From JAMHWD01 sp035911135 (lineage in GTDB: Bacteria > Pseudomonadota > Alphaproteobacteria > Micavibrionales > Micavibrionaceae): a stretch of 64,000 nt of DNA. The notes beneath the pieces were generated by a model. The model did no database searches, was not told where the DNA came from, and worked only from the letters and a program-made list of their open reading frames with translations. Shown in pieces: positions 17,941 through 26,054 of this stretch. Within the stretch, counting starts at the first letter, position 1. Each line of letters starts with the position of its first letter. The stretch lies in contig JAMHWD010000018.1 in assembly GCA_035911135.1 (NCBI GenBank), positions 248,001-312,000 of the forward strand, read 5' to 3'. Made by a program: the position numbers and the translations under genes.

Positions 17941-17978
17941 GGCGACTGCGCTTCGCGGCAAGTGCCGCGTTCTTAAAC
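17941..17978 (-). repeat. Double-hairpin element, copy 5
   Basis: Read on the minus strand it begins at the terminase stop codon: TTTAAGAA leader, stem CGCGGC/GCCGCG (loop ACTT), then a short second stem GCG/CGC around the AGTC core. Confidence 0.6.
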
Positions 17979-19471
17979 TAAAGCGTAAAATCAGTTCTGG
18001 CCTTTGAAGGCTTTGCGCCGCTCATCCATTCATAAGCGCCCTTGCCATACAGACGTTTCAGCCGCAGCGGGTGCAGCGATATCGCACCGGCAGATGCATC
18101 CAGACCATCATCATGGCCACGCGTCGCCCCGGGCCGCCATTCTTGCATTTCCGCGGCGAATGGTGTTTTCATGACGCGCTCATGCACATATAAACGCCTT
18201 GCGGCCAGCGGCGCATCAAAAGATTCCAGAATACGGACATGCTTGGGCTGGCTATTGTTGATCTCACTCACGCTGGCAGGCACTTTTTCGCGGGCCAGTA
18301 TGTTGCGTAATATGGCAGGCAGAAATTTTCCAATCCCGTTCGTCTCAACGGCGACATTGGGGATCATATGCCTTTTTAAAATACCTGCCACGATGCGGCA
18401 TTGCGCGGATGCTTCGTCTTCTCCACCCTCAACAGACGGCGCAATATACACAAGATCATGCAGATATAAATTCCCCTCATCATCGCCAAACACACAGGCC
18501 AGAACACTGCGATCCCCTTTGGCCGTTCCAAATGATGGGTCCCAATAGGCATGGGCCGATACCATGCGCCTGCTGCCAATAAACATCGTGCCCAGTTCCG
18601 GCGCATAATCGGCTTGATCGCTATATAAATTCAAACGGCGCGGATCAAGGCGACCTTCGGCAATATTGGCGGGCCTTAACATCATCTGCGAAGAAAACTT
18701 ATTCGGGCCTGCCCGATCTTTCATGATGGCAATATCGGCCTCACTGAAACGCTCGATCCAGCTGGACTCCCCCGCATCGTTCAAAACCGGAATTTTCAAG
18801 GCATGAAAACCATGCAGGAATGATTTTGTCTCCCCGATTTCCACGCGGGGCGCATCGGCGTAAATCGTATAATAATTATGCGGCGTGCCGATATACATCT
18901 GCGTACCGCCCGGAACCAGAATAAATGATATCTCCCCAAGCCTCTCGCGCAGCTCCGCCCGTTTTTCGGCTGTGTCACAAGTATTGGGAACCTCGACATC
19001 ATCGCAAATCACCACATCGGCCCGGCTGCCCGTCAGATTGGAAGTAATCCCCCGCGCCAGCATCGAAGGATCGCGAAGCTCCATCGAGCGCCTAACCGTA
19101 AATCTGTCCGATGCCCATTGATCCGCGCGGTCCGGTTTCATTTTCCCCGTTAAGGGATGGCGCTCAATGATGCGCTTAACATTTCTTACCATCTTCCCTG
19201 CCAGCGCATCATCCGCCGCCAGCACCAGAATACGCAGCTCCGGCTTGCGGTATAACAGCCAAGCGCAAAACAATCCCGCCATTGTGCTTTTGCCGGATGA
19301 ACGAAACGCCATCAGCAGCAATTCCTTGCGCCCTGTTTTCCATGCGCGCTCCATCCACAGCGCCATGCGCTTGTGAATATCAGGCGTACGCAGATTTTGC
19401 GTCTGGTTCCAAAGCAAAAGAAACATCCGAAAATCGGCCTCGCGAATATCATGCTTGAAGCTCTCACTCAT
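17978..19471 (-). CDS. Terminase large subunit, T7 gp19-like
   Basis: 497 aa DNA-packaging motor. The ATPase half shows a Walker A 'FRSSGKST' (G60-T63) and Walker B 'VVICDD' (153-158). The nuclease half has acidic residues in 'WDPSFGTAKGD' and 'DDGLDASAG'. Length is slightly below that of T7 gp19 and the C-terminus is basic. It overlaps the small subunit gene by 8 nt, so translation is probably coupled. All expected motifs are intact, so packaging activity may be retained. Confidence 0.9.
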   Translation of the reverse strand: MSESFKHDIREADFRMFLLLWNQTQNLRTPDIHKRMALWMERAWKTGRKELLLMAFRSSGKSTMAGLFCAWLLYRKPELRILVLAADDALAGKMVRNVKRIIERHPLTGKMKPDRADQWASDRFTVRRSMELRDPSMLARGITSNLTGSRADVVICDDVEVPNTCDTAEKRAELRERLGEISFILVPGGTQMYIGTPHNYYTIYADAPRVEIGETKSFLHGFHALKIPVLNDAGESSWIERFSEADIAIMKDRAGPNKFSSQMMLRPANIAEGRLDPRRLNLYSDQADYAPELGTMFIGSRRMVSAHAYWDPSFGTAKGDRSVLACVFGDDEGNLYLHDLVYIAPSVEGGEDEASAQCRIVAGILKRHMIPNVAVETNGIGKFLPAILRNILAREKVPASVSEINNSQPKHVRILESFDAPLAARRLYVHERVMKTPFAAEMQEWRPGATRGHDDGLDASAGAISLHPLRLKRLYGKGAYEWMSGAKPSKARTDFTL

Positions 19472-19793
19472 CGGATGGATCCTTTATCGCATTACGTCTG
19501 TCATCATCGCGCAATTCCGTTTCGGCCTCATGTATCATTGCATCGATACGCTTTCTTTCGGCCAGATCATTCTCCCCGGCCATCACATATCCGGCCAGCT
19601 TCAGCAAAAGATCAATATGCGCCAGCGCCACCTTGCAGGCATCGTGATGCGCTTTGAATTCCTTGGCATCCATCTCTTCATTATCGTCTGCCTTTTTAGC
19701 CAAAAACTCGCTGTAGGATTTTATGGCGGCATTCATGGCCTCAGGCAGAAATATTGCCGCCGCCTTGCGCGCGGCATCATCAATCGGCTTCAT
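19464..19793 (-). CDS. Probable terminase small subunit
   Basis: 109 aa, all helical and highly charged, directly before and overlapping the large terminase. GGAGAGAT precedes the start. Position and size match the DNA-recognition subunit (T7 gp18). No sequence motif proves it. The assignment rests on synteny. Confidence 0.65.
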   Translation of the reverse strand: MKPIDDAARKAAAIFLPEAMNAAIKSYSEFLAKKADDNEEMDAKEFKAHHDACKVALAHIDLLLKLAGYVMAGENDLAERKRIDAMIHEAETELRDDDRRNAIKDPSDE

Positions 19794-19814
19794 TATCTCT
19801 CCGTAATCTGAATT

Positions 19815-21842
19815 TTAAGGATAGCGGTTCAGCACATACCATTCGGCGCCATTGGAAATGACCGTGATGGCATGATATTGCGTGGTGAGAACTTGAGCGT
19901 ATTGATCAGGTCCAATGCCGCCTTGCTCTGTTACAGTGACCGAATTGCCCGATACATCGGTTTTCTTGATCGTGATCGGCCTGCCAATGGCTTCGGCGGC
20001 ATCGGCCGGCGGCAGACGGGCAGTCACCGCGCCGCCATAGCTGGAAATCAGATAGGTATCAACCGCCATGTCGATATCATAAGTTCCCGAAGCCTCAGCA
20101 TAACGCGTATTGCCGCCCATGCGGTTGGATGAGGTGACAAACCATTTCAAACCGTTTGATATCACCGTGACATAATCATTCGGCCCGCCCAGCAAAAATT
20201 CTACGCCGTCCGGCCCGTCACCATCATCTTCCGTAATCAGGACAGGATTGGACCCCGCATCCATTTTCTTGATGGTAATCTCTGCCGCCTCGGCATCTGT
20301 GGCATTGGGCAATTCAATTGTCATTGCGCCCAGCGTGGCATTCACCAGATGAATGGAATGCGAAAGATCAACACTATGTGTGCCCGGCGTTTCAATATAT
20401 TCCGTATCATAGCGCATCAAGGTTGTTTTAAGATCGGTAACAGATGTCTTGCGAAGGCGATTTTTATCCGGATATCCAGCGTTCAGTGCGTCATAATTCC
20501 CGCCCGAATGATCCCAGATCGCCGGGCCGTTGCTGGTGGCGCTTAAATTCAGGATGACCGTCTCCTGCGAACCGGCATCAAGCTGAACATTAGGCACGCT
20601 GTTCCATGACTCCGTCAGAAGATTCACAATAATTGTTTTATTGCTCCCCGCCCCAACACGGAAACAGGCTTGTGCGCTTGTCCCATTGATATTGGCTTCG
20701 CAATCGATAAAGCTGTTATTCAAGGCACCATGCTCGATATAAAAACCATACCCTGAAGTCTCTGCGCCTTTAGAATAAACGCGCACCTTGTGAAATCTGT
20801 TGGCATTGGGCGTATCGCCATCTCCGCTCAAGATCAGATGCACGCCGTTTACCAAGGGGCGCTCGATCAGAACACCATAGAAATTATTCCAATAACAGGG
20901 ATAATCAGTATCCTCATATCCATCCAGCATGACCCCGGTATTAGCATTATGAATCTGCACATTGATAACCGTATTTTGTGTACATTCGCTATCAATACCG
21001 CGCAGTAAAATCCCGCAATCCCCGCCATCAATCTTCAGATCACGGATAAGACAATTACGGCCATTTATACGGATCACGTCAAACCCGTTGCTTTGCGCCT
21101 TGATTACAGATCCATGCCCGACGCCCATCAATGATTTCTCGGATATCAACTCAATCGTGCCGGTAATAAGATATTCCCCTTGCGGAATATATACGCCATC
21201 ATGCGCCGCCAGCGCATTCTGAAAGGCGATCGTATCATCTGTAATTCCGTCTCCGGCTGCGCCGAAATCCTTTACGCTGATAAGATCGCCCATCTTATTT
21301 CCGGCGCTGCGCGTCATTGCGCCTGCACCGTGGGCTGTAAAATCCGGCATGGCCATTGATCCTTCCAGAGAAACCGCAACCGGGTTGCCATCATCATCAA
21401 ACCCCAGCGCCTTGCCCATGCGCGCCAGCTTTGAGGGCAATTGTGCGATGCCGGGCGGCTCATGCTCGCCGTATTTCAAGGTTATTTCAGTGGCGCGGCT
21501 TACCTGCTGTATCGAGGCCATCAGCAAATCAAGTTCGGTGTTGATTGAATTGGCTGAAAATTCGCCGCCTTCCAGATAATCAGTGAGGCGCTCCAGCGGC
21601 AATTCCCGGCGCAGCATGACAACAGCATCCTGGGCAGGCGGGATATCGAATGTAACAATCCCTCCGGATGTTGCGCCTGCGCCCGCAATATCAAACCCGC
21701 TGATCTGCTTTGCACCGGCGATATAAACGGCCAGATCTTCACTGGCAAATATTGGAAACGGATAGGTAAATTCTGTCTGATCGCCATCGGCCAGATAACG
21801 CGTAACAGGCGTTACAGCCGGCATTTTGATATGCTCGGTCAT
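19815..21842 (-). CDS. Tail fibre/tailspike with T7-type N-terminus and beta-helix
   Basis: 675 aa. Residues 1-120 resemble the T7 gp17 N-terminal tail-attachment domain ('VTRYLADGDQTEFTYPFPIF'). From about residue 190 a pectate-lyase-like right-handed beta-helix begins at 'VKDFGAAGDGITDDT', as in polysaccharide-degrading tailspikes. The last 160 residues contain two related modules of about 80 residues ('ITIKK...VTVISNG..W'). It probably binds, and may cleave, a surface glycan. GGAGAAT lies upstream. Confidence 0.85.
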   Translation of the reverse strand: MTEHIKMPAVTPVTRYLADGDQTEFTYPFPIFASEDLAVYIAGAKQISGFDIAGAGATSGGIVTFDIPPAQDAVVMLRRELPLERLTDYLEGGEFSANSINTELDLLMASIQQVSRATEITLKYGEHEPPGIAQLPSKLARMGKALGFDDDGNPVAVSLEGSMAMPDFTAHGAGAMTRSAGNKMGDLISVKDFGAAGDGITDDTIAFQNALAAHDGVYIPQGEYLITGTIELISEKSLMGVGHGSVIKAQSNGFDVIRINGRNCLIRDLKIDGGDCGILLRGIDSECTQNTVINVQIHNANTGVMLDGYEDTDYPCYWNNFYGVLIERPLVNGVHLILSGDGDTPNANRFHKVRVYSKGAETSGYGFYIEHGALNNSFIDCEANINGTSAQACFRVGAGSNKTIIVNLLTESWNSVPNVQLDAGSQETVILNLSATSNGPAIWDHSGGNYDALNAGYPDKNRLRKTSVTDLKTTLMRYDTEYIETPGTHSVDLSHSIHLVNATLGAMTIELPNATDAEAAEITIKKMDAGSNPVLITEDDGDGPDGVEFLLGGPNDYVTVISNGLKWFVTSSNRMGGNTRYAEASGTYDIDMAVDTYLISSYGGAVTARLPPADAAEAIGRPITIKKTDVSGNSVTVTEQGGIGPDQYAQVLTTQYHAITVISNGAEWYVLNRYP

Positions 21843-21861
21843 AGATATTCTCCTGATCTCA

Positions 21862-22404
21862 TCAATAATAATAACGGCTTAATTTTTGACGCTCGGCCAA
21901 TTGCGTAGCCTGCAGCAAATTCATGCTGCGGAGATTGGAATAGTTCTGATCCAGCGCACTTGTTTTCATGACATCCAGTTCTTCGCGGCGCTTGCGCTCC
22001 TGATCACTTTCATCAAACAACCCCAGCAACACAGCCTCGGATGATCCGCCCCCCGCCCCAACGCCTTGCGAACCGAAGCTGGCGCGCTGGCGGGCCACCG
22101 CGCGGCGCAAGGCATTGCGCCTTTGATCCTCCGCCTGCACCGCCTCTGTGGCAATGCGCTGCCTTTCAGAGGCATTGCCGGAAACCAATTGCTGCTCCTC
22201 AAGCCTCTGGCGATTTTGCAACTGCTCCAGCGCCAGATCCTGCTCTGCCCTGATTTGCGCGCGCTGATCTTTGATAGGGTTTGAGAAAATCTGCTCTCCC
22301 GCATTCAAAATCTGGCTGATGCCGCCGATAAAGGGCGAAGCACCGGATATGAAGGATCGCGAATTGGTCAACACGCCGGATATGGCCGGGTATAAGGTTC
22401 CCAT
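21862..22404 (-). CDS. Internal virion/ejection protein, gp14-like
   Basis: 180 aa with a hydrophobic Gly/Ser-rich N-terminus and a long Gln/Arg/Glu-rich helical middle, then a 'GGGSSEAVLLGLF' stretch and a Tyr-rich end. Its place between tail tube B and the tail fibre is that of T7 gp14. It is the only candidate ejection protein here. The large gp15 and gp16 equivalents are absent. Confidence 0.6.
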   Translation of the reverse strand: MGTLYPAISGVLTNSRSFISGASPFIGGISQILNAGEQIFSNPIKDQRAQIRAEQDLALEQLQNRQRLEEQQLVSGNASERQRIATEAVQAEDQRRNALRRAVARQRASFGSQGVGAGGGSSEAVLLGLFDESDQERKRREELDVMKTSALDQNYSNLRSMNLLQATQLAERQKLSRYYY

Positions 22405-22431
22405 GTTTTGAATTTCCTTTTATCTTGAAGT

Positions 22432-24327
22432 TTAATCGTTAACCTTGATTTCCGCCGAAACGGATAACAGCGTAAAGGGAAGCGGAATATCCTGCTCCAC
22501 CCGCCAGAGAGGACGCGTCAAATCGGAAGGCCATCCCAGCGCCCGCACCTTGATGTCACCGCTGATAAGCGGGGGCGGCATATCCAGAACTTCATCACCA
22601 AAAGATACAAGCGGAATATCGTTAAGACCGCGCCCCACATCAAGCCGCAGCGCCGCCGTGTCCTGAAGGCGGAATATCCCCTGCACAAGGCGTATCTTGC
22701 GGCCGCCGCCAGCCGCACCAACATCACTGGGCGGCAAAGGTTCAATAATATGCGTAAAGGAAAGGCCGACCTCGATCGTGCTAGCCGCCTCATCCAAAAT
22801 TATCTCACCATCCGTAACTATTGCGCCTTCGCGCACATTCCCATCAGCCACGATAGAAACACTGATATCTTCCAGATGATCCAGCCCCGACCAGAGAAGC
22901 TGAGGACTTTCGCTTGATCCGTTCAAGGATGAATCCAGATGATGATCATCGGAAAGGGCCTCAATAAACACAACCTCCCCGCGCGCCACCAGCATGAATG
23001 TCTCATCCCCCACAACGGCAACGGATATGACGCTGCCTTGCGTTTCATGCAAGGTCCAGGCCGCCACGGCCTCGGCACGGAATACGGTCAGTGCCGAAAA
23101 TTTTCCATCCCCCCGCACCAGATACAACAACCGCCGCTTCTGATCGTAATCCATATCTATCGGGTCATAAATCATATGCCGGGAGAGCAGCGCCAGATCT
23201 GTGGATTTATACGCCTGCTCTAGATCGGTATAAAGAAACTCCTGAATTTCCTGGCCATTGCGCGCTGCAAATAATGTCGCACCATCCACATTGATCGGCG
23301 GGATATGCCGCCCGATCAGCGATCCGATGCGCGTCTGGCGCCTGATCTGCACCGATGCAGGCGTGAGCGGATCACCGGTCACCATCCATTCCGCGCCGGA
23401 TGTAAAAACCTGCAAATGCCGGCCGGAAAAAATGCCGCGAATGGCATTGACCTGATCGGACAAGATGGAAAACTCAATCGCCTCATCATCCAGCCCTTCG
23501 CCCAGATCAAAATTGAACAGGTCTCCTGATTTTGAAAACCATAGACGGTTCGGTAAATCACGGCTGCCGCCAATAACCAGCCTGTCCTGATGGAATGCGG
23601 CCGTAACAGGATAACCGCGCGCGGGCGAAAATGCCTGCTCCTGCCAGTCAATGGTTGCGCTGGTCCCGCTTAATGTCTCGATCACGCTTGCCGTGACAAC
23701 AGTGGCGGAATCAAAATCCGTAATTTCCACCTCCTTGCCGCCCACACGCAAACGCGTGCCTTCATGGCCTACTTCAAATACCCCGGCAGAGGCCGTCAAG
23801 GTAATCGTGCCGCTGGTTGCGCTGGCGCTCAAGGTCACGGCACTGCCCGCGAATTTAAAATAAGGCTGGCCGCTGATATTGTTATCAATAAAAAAAGTCC
23901 ACTCGCTTAAACTCCAGCTGGCATCGGGATTACGGGTGAGCTTTTGCGGCGGCACATCCGGATGCGTCAGCAACAACGTATCGGCGCTCTGCGTCCAGGC
24001 GAGCTGATTGATCTGATCGGCTGTCCACGGGGCGTCAATCGTTTCATCCAGGGCGCCTCCGGCATAGACATCAATCTTGCCATCGGTGATAACCAGCAAA
24101 TAAGTCTGGGCCGTGTTAAATTCAAATGCGATCAATTTTCCTGCGCCGCGCGCGGTATCAATGTAATTCAATCCCGGCCTACGGCTGACGCCGCCCGTGG
24201 GACTAATGAATACATTACGGAGCGTCAGCGCCCCGTTATCATAGGCCCTTAAGTCGCCGCGCCCCAGAAGATCGCGCGACACCTCGCCAGCCGTAAAATT
24301 GGTTTTTATTTCGCGTATGCGGGTCAT
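22432..24327 (-). CDS. Tail tube/nozzle protein B, gp12-like
   Basis: 631 aa from the ATG at 24327. The longer open frame upstream has no ribosome site and runs antisense into the lipoprotein gene. The N-terminus 'NFTAGEVSRDLLGRGDLRAYDNGA' and the 'SPTGGVSRRPG' pattern are typical of podovirus tail tubular protein B (nozzle). Mostly beta structure with many repeated strands. It would assemble below gp11 to form the short tail. Confidence 0.8.
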   Translation of the reverse strand: MTRIREIKTNFTAGEVSRDLLGRGDLRAYDNGALTLRNVFISPTGGVSRRPGLNYIDTARGAGKLIAFEFNTAQTYLLVITDGKIDVYAGGALDETIDAPWTADQINQLAWTQSADTLLLTHPDVPPQKLTRNPDASWSLSEWTFFIDNNISGQPYFKFAGSAVTLSASATSGTITLTASAGVFEVGHEGTRLRVGGKEVEITDFDSATVVTASVIETLSGTSATIDWQEQAFSPARGYPVTAAFHQDRLVIGGSRDLPNRLWFSKSGDLFNFDLGEGLDDEAIEFSILSDQVNAIRGIFSGRHLQVFTSGAEWMVTGDPLTPASVQIRRQTRIGSLIGRHIPPINVDGATLFAARNGQEIQEFLYTDLEQAYKSTDLALLSRHMIYDPIDMDYDQKRRLLYLVRGDGKFSALTVFRAEAVAAWTLHETQGSVISVAVVGDETFMLVARGEVVFIEALSDDHHLDSSLNGSSESPQLLWSGLDHLEDISVSIVADGNVREGAIVTDGEIILDEAASTIEVGLSFTHIIEPLPPSDVGAAGGGRKIRLVQGIFRLQDTAALRLDVGRGLNDIPLVSFGDEVLDMPPPLISGDIKVRALGWPSDLTRPLWRVEQDIPLPFTLLSVSAEIKVND

Positions 24328-24419
24328 TAGATTGTGATCCTTTAATAATGAGAAATTGGGGAACTTTGGACGCCTGAAATCCGTTGGCCATGGGATTAGA
24401 GAATTAAAGGAGAAAACCC

Positions 24420-24656
24420 ATGACCAAGACATTTCTGACAATTGCGGCCTGTGCCGCCTTGAGTCTTTCCCTGACTGCTTGCGGTACATCCAAATCCGAC
24501 CGCGCCTTAAGCGGCGGCGGTATTGGCGCAGGCGTGGGCGCAGCCGGCGCAGCCCTGACAGGCGGCAGTCCATGGACAGGCGCGATTATCGGCGGCGCAG
24601 CCGGTGCGGCCACAGGTGCATTAACCGACCCGGATGACATCAATCTTGATGATTAA
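24420..24656 (+). CDS. Small glycine-zipper lipoprotein (cargo gene)
   Basis: 78 aa with a lipoprotein signal (LTAC, Cys21) and then a glycine-zipper stretch with repeated GxxxG ending in an acidic tail. Such proteins resemble osmotically inducible or YMGG-like outer-membrane lipoproteins. It lies on the plus strand between tail tube B and A, opposite to every structural gene, with its own AAAGGAG, so it is a moron-type cargo gene. Surface exclusion or membrane modification is possible but not shown. Confidence 0.75.
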   Translation: MTKTFLTIAACAALSLSLTACGTSKSDRALSGGGIGAGVGAAGAALTGGSPWTGAIIGGAAGAATGALTDPDDINLDD

Positions 24657-24677
24657 CGTCACCCAAGGCGCATAAAA

Positions 24678-25247
24678 TCAGCCACGCGCGTCGATCAGAT
24701 TAAACTGGTCGATGCGCCCTGGCGTATCTTGCTGTGCATCAATAAGCCGCGCCCGCCTAAATTCTTCTTCCGCTAGACGGTAATAGGCTTCGGCGCGTGA
24801 TGTATTCTCTGTGACTGGAATCGTAAATTCAGCCGCCAGTCGCGCTATCAGCGCCTGATCGAAATAGGGCGGAAATTCTTCTTCCTCCGGCCTGAAAATA
24901 TAGGTCAGCACAACGGCATTGCTATTGGCGTGCAGTTGTCCGCGCATTATGCGGTAAGATAGCCCCCTGCCCCGGCCACCCACGCCAGCCGAAAGCCCGC
25001 GCAGAAAATCCGCCGGCAACTGAAACGCATAGGCGTAATCGGCCAGCGGTGATTCTTCCAGAAGGTTCAGCGCAACCTGCCCACTGGCAAAACCCCACGG
25101 GTATGATGAGAGCATTGAATCCCGCACCGGACCGAATAACGCATTGGCGATTTCCGCCTCCGCCGAGCCATCCGAAAATGACGTGATCGGCGCAGCACCA
25201 ATTTTTACGAGCGCCCGCGCGCAAAGCGCAATATCGCTTAAAGCCAT
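24678..25247 (-). CDS. Tail tube/gatekeeper protein A, gp11-like
   Basis: 189 aa from the ATG preceded by AGGAGAAAA. An upstream ATG at 25286 lacks a site. Helical with 'ALVKIGA.PITSF' at the start and 'YAYAFQLPADFLR' in the middle, the usual pattern of T7-type tail tubular protein A, which links portal to nozzle. Its position directly before tail tube B (with a cargo gene between) fits. Confidence 0.75.
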   Translation of the reverse strand: MALSDIALCARALVKIGAAPITSFSDGSAEAEIANALFGPVRDSMLSSYPWGFASGQVALNLLEESPLADYAYAFQLPADFLRGLSAGVGGRGRGLSYRIMRGQLHANSNAVVLTYIFRPEEEEFPPYFDQALIARLAAEFTIPVTENTSRAEAYYRLAEEEFRRARLIDAQQDTPGRIDQFNLIDARG

Positions 25248-25275
25248 GATTTTTCTCCTGATTTTTAGAAAACTA

Positions 25276-25304
25276 TTGACGCACAAGTTTTGTTTATGTA
25301 AATT
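25276..25304 (+). promoter_or_regulatory. Sigma-70-like promoter of the small cargo gene
   Basis: TTGACG, a 17-nt spacer and TAAATT. The -10 box ends 6 nt before the ATG at 25311, so transcription would begin at or next to the start codon and the mRNA would be leaderless. No ribosome site is present, which agrees. Confidence 0.6.
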
Positions 25305-25310
25305 ATTGCC

Positions 25311-25619
25311 ATGGATACGCTCTCAGAAACCGATGAACTGATCATCAATTCGCTCTGCGTCTATCTTTGGGAACATGACTACGGTCATATCAAGGATATG
25401 AATGGCACTGCCGTAATTTATAATGAGTATGGCTACTTCGAACTTGATCGTGTTCTTAAAAACGGTTTTGAATCACAATTTCATACGCAGGAAGATTTTT
25501 CGCTTTCTTCCGAAATCAAGACTGAAATCCGCAGCCGTTACAATCAAATGGTCGCCGAAGAGGAATTGCACAAACTGCCGGCCATCACGCATATCATCGA
25601 TTCCCCTTACATGAATTAA
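25311..25619 (+). CDS. Acidic unknown protein (cargo gene), probably leaderless mRNA
   Basis: 102 aa, acidic, Tyr- and Glu-rich, with no signal peptide, between tail tube A and the capsid module on the opposite strand. It has its own promoter (25276-25304) that would give a leaderless message. A stable stem structure starts 2 nt past its stop codon. No domain recognised. Morons of this kind are often expressed in the repressed state and change host properties, but nothing in the sequence says how. Confidence 0.6.
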   Translation: MDTLSETDELIINSLCVYLWEHDYGHIKDMNGTAVIYNEYGYFELDRVLKNGFESQFHTQEDFSLSSEIKTEIRSRYNQMVAEEELHKLPAITHIIDSPYMN

Positions 25620-25621
25620 AA

Positions 25622-25690
25622 GAAAGAACCAGGGCGAGCACGCCTTTTAAAAGGCGAGAGGAAGAAGCGGCTTCAAGCCCTGGTCCTTTC
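25622..25690 (-). terminator. Three-way-junction RNA structure after the capsid module
   Basis: A closing stem of 13 pairs in 14 positions (25622-25635 with 25677-25690) encloses a perfect 16-nt palindrome (25641-25656) and a small GAAG/CTTC hairpin. On the minus strand it is followed by TTCTTTCTTTT, so it can act as a terminator after the capsid and 79-aa genes, the site where T7 has its T-phi terminator. On the plus strand it could end the cargo gene. A structured small RNA is an alternative. Confidence 0.55.
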
Positions 25691-25778
25691 CTGCAAAAGG
25701 CGGCACAACGGAATTTCTCGACTTGCACGCGCAAGGAGAAAATGAAAAATATCCGGGCCGCCAAACATCGAACTGCCT

Positions 25779-26018
25779 TTATGAATAGACAGTCACGGCC
25801 ACCACACCACCACTATTGCCCGATACGACATAGAATTTTGTCGAAGGCGTGCCATCAGTGTCGAGATTGACGATAATCAGATCATTCACACGCAGCATAT
25901 CGCTTGCCTTGTTGAAATATCCTGTGCCTGTTACGGCACTGTCGATTGTCGTGTAGTGCCACAGCGTAAAGTTATTGGCATAGGCCAGAACGCTTAAATC
26001 TTGGGAGTTATAAGCCAT
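25779..26018 (-). CDS. Small capsid-associated (decoration-like) protein
   Basis: 79 aa, beta-rich, Tyr/Thr/Val-rich, no charged clusters, directly downstream of the capsid gene (36 nt apart) with AAGGAAAT upstream. Small beta proteins at this place commonly decorate or cement the capsid or form head fibres. The assignment rests on position and composition. Confidence 0.55.
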   Translation of the reverse strand: MAYNSQDLSVLAYANNFTLWHYTTIDSAVTGTGYFNKASDMLRVNDLIIVNLDTDGTPSTKFYVVSGNSGGVVAVTVYS

Positions 26019-26054
26019 GTTTCATTTCCTTATTTTTTTTGATTGTCTTGTGAA

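Noticed and set aside
24328..24573. N-terminal extension of tail tube B
   Set aside because: Arg-rich sequence without ribosome site, lying antisense to the lipoprotein gene. The ATG at 24327 starts the conserved N-terminus.
25741..25871. Short plus-strand frame with AAGGAG before ATG
   Set aside because: Overlaps the 79-aa capsid-associated gene on the other strand and has no recognisable content. The ribosome-site match is likely chance.
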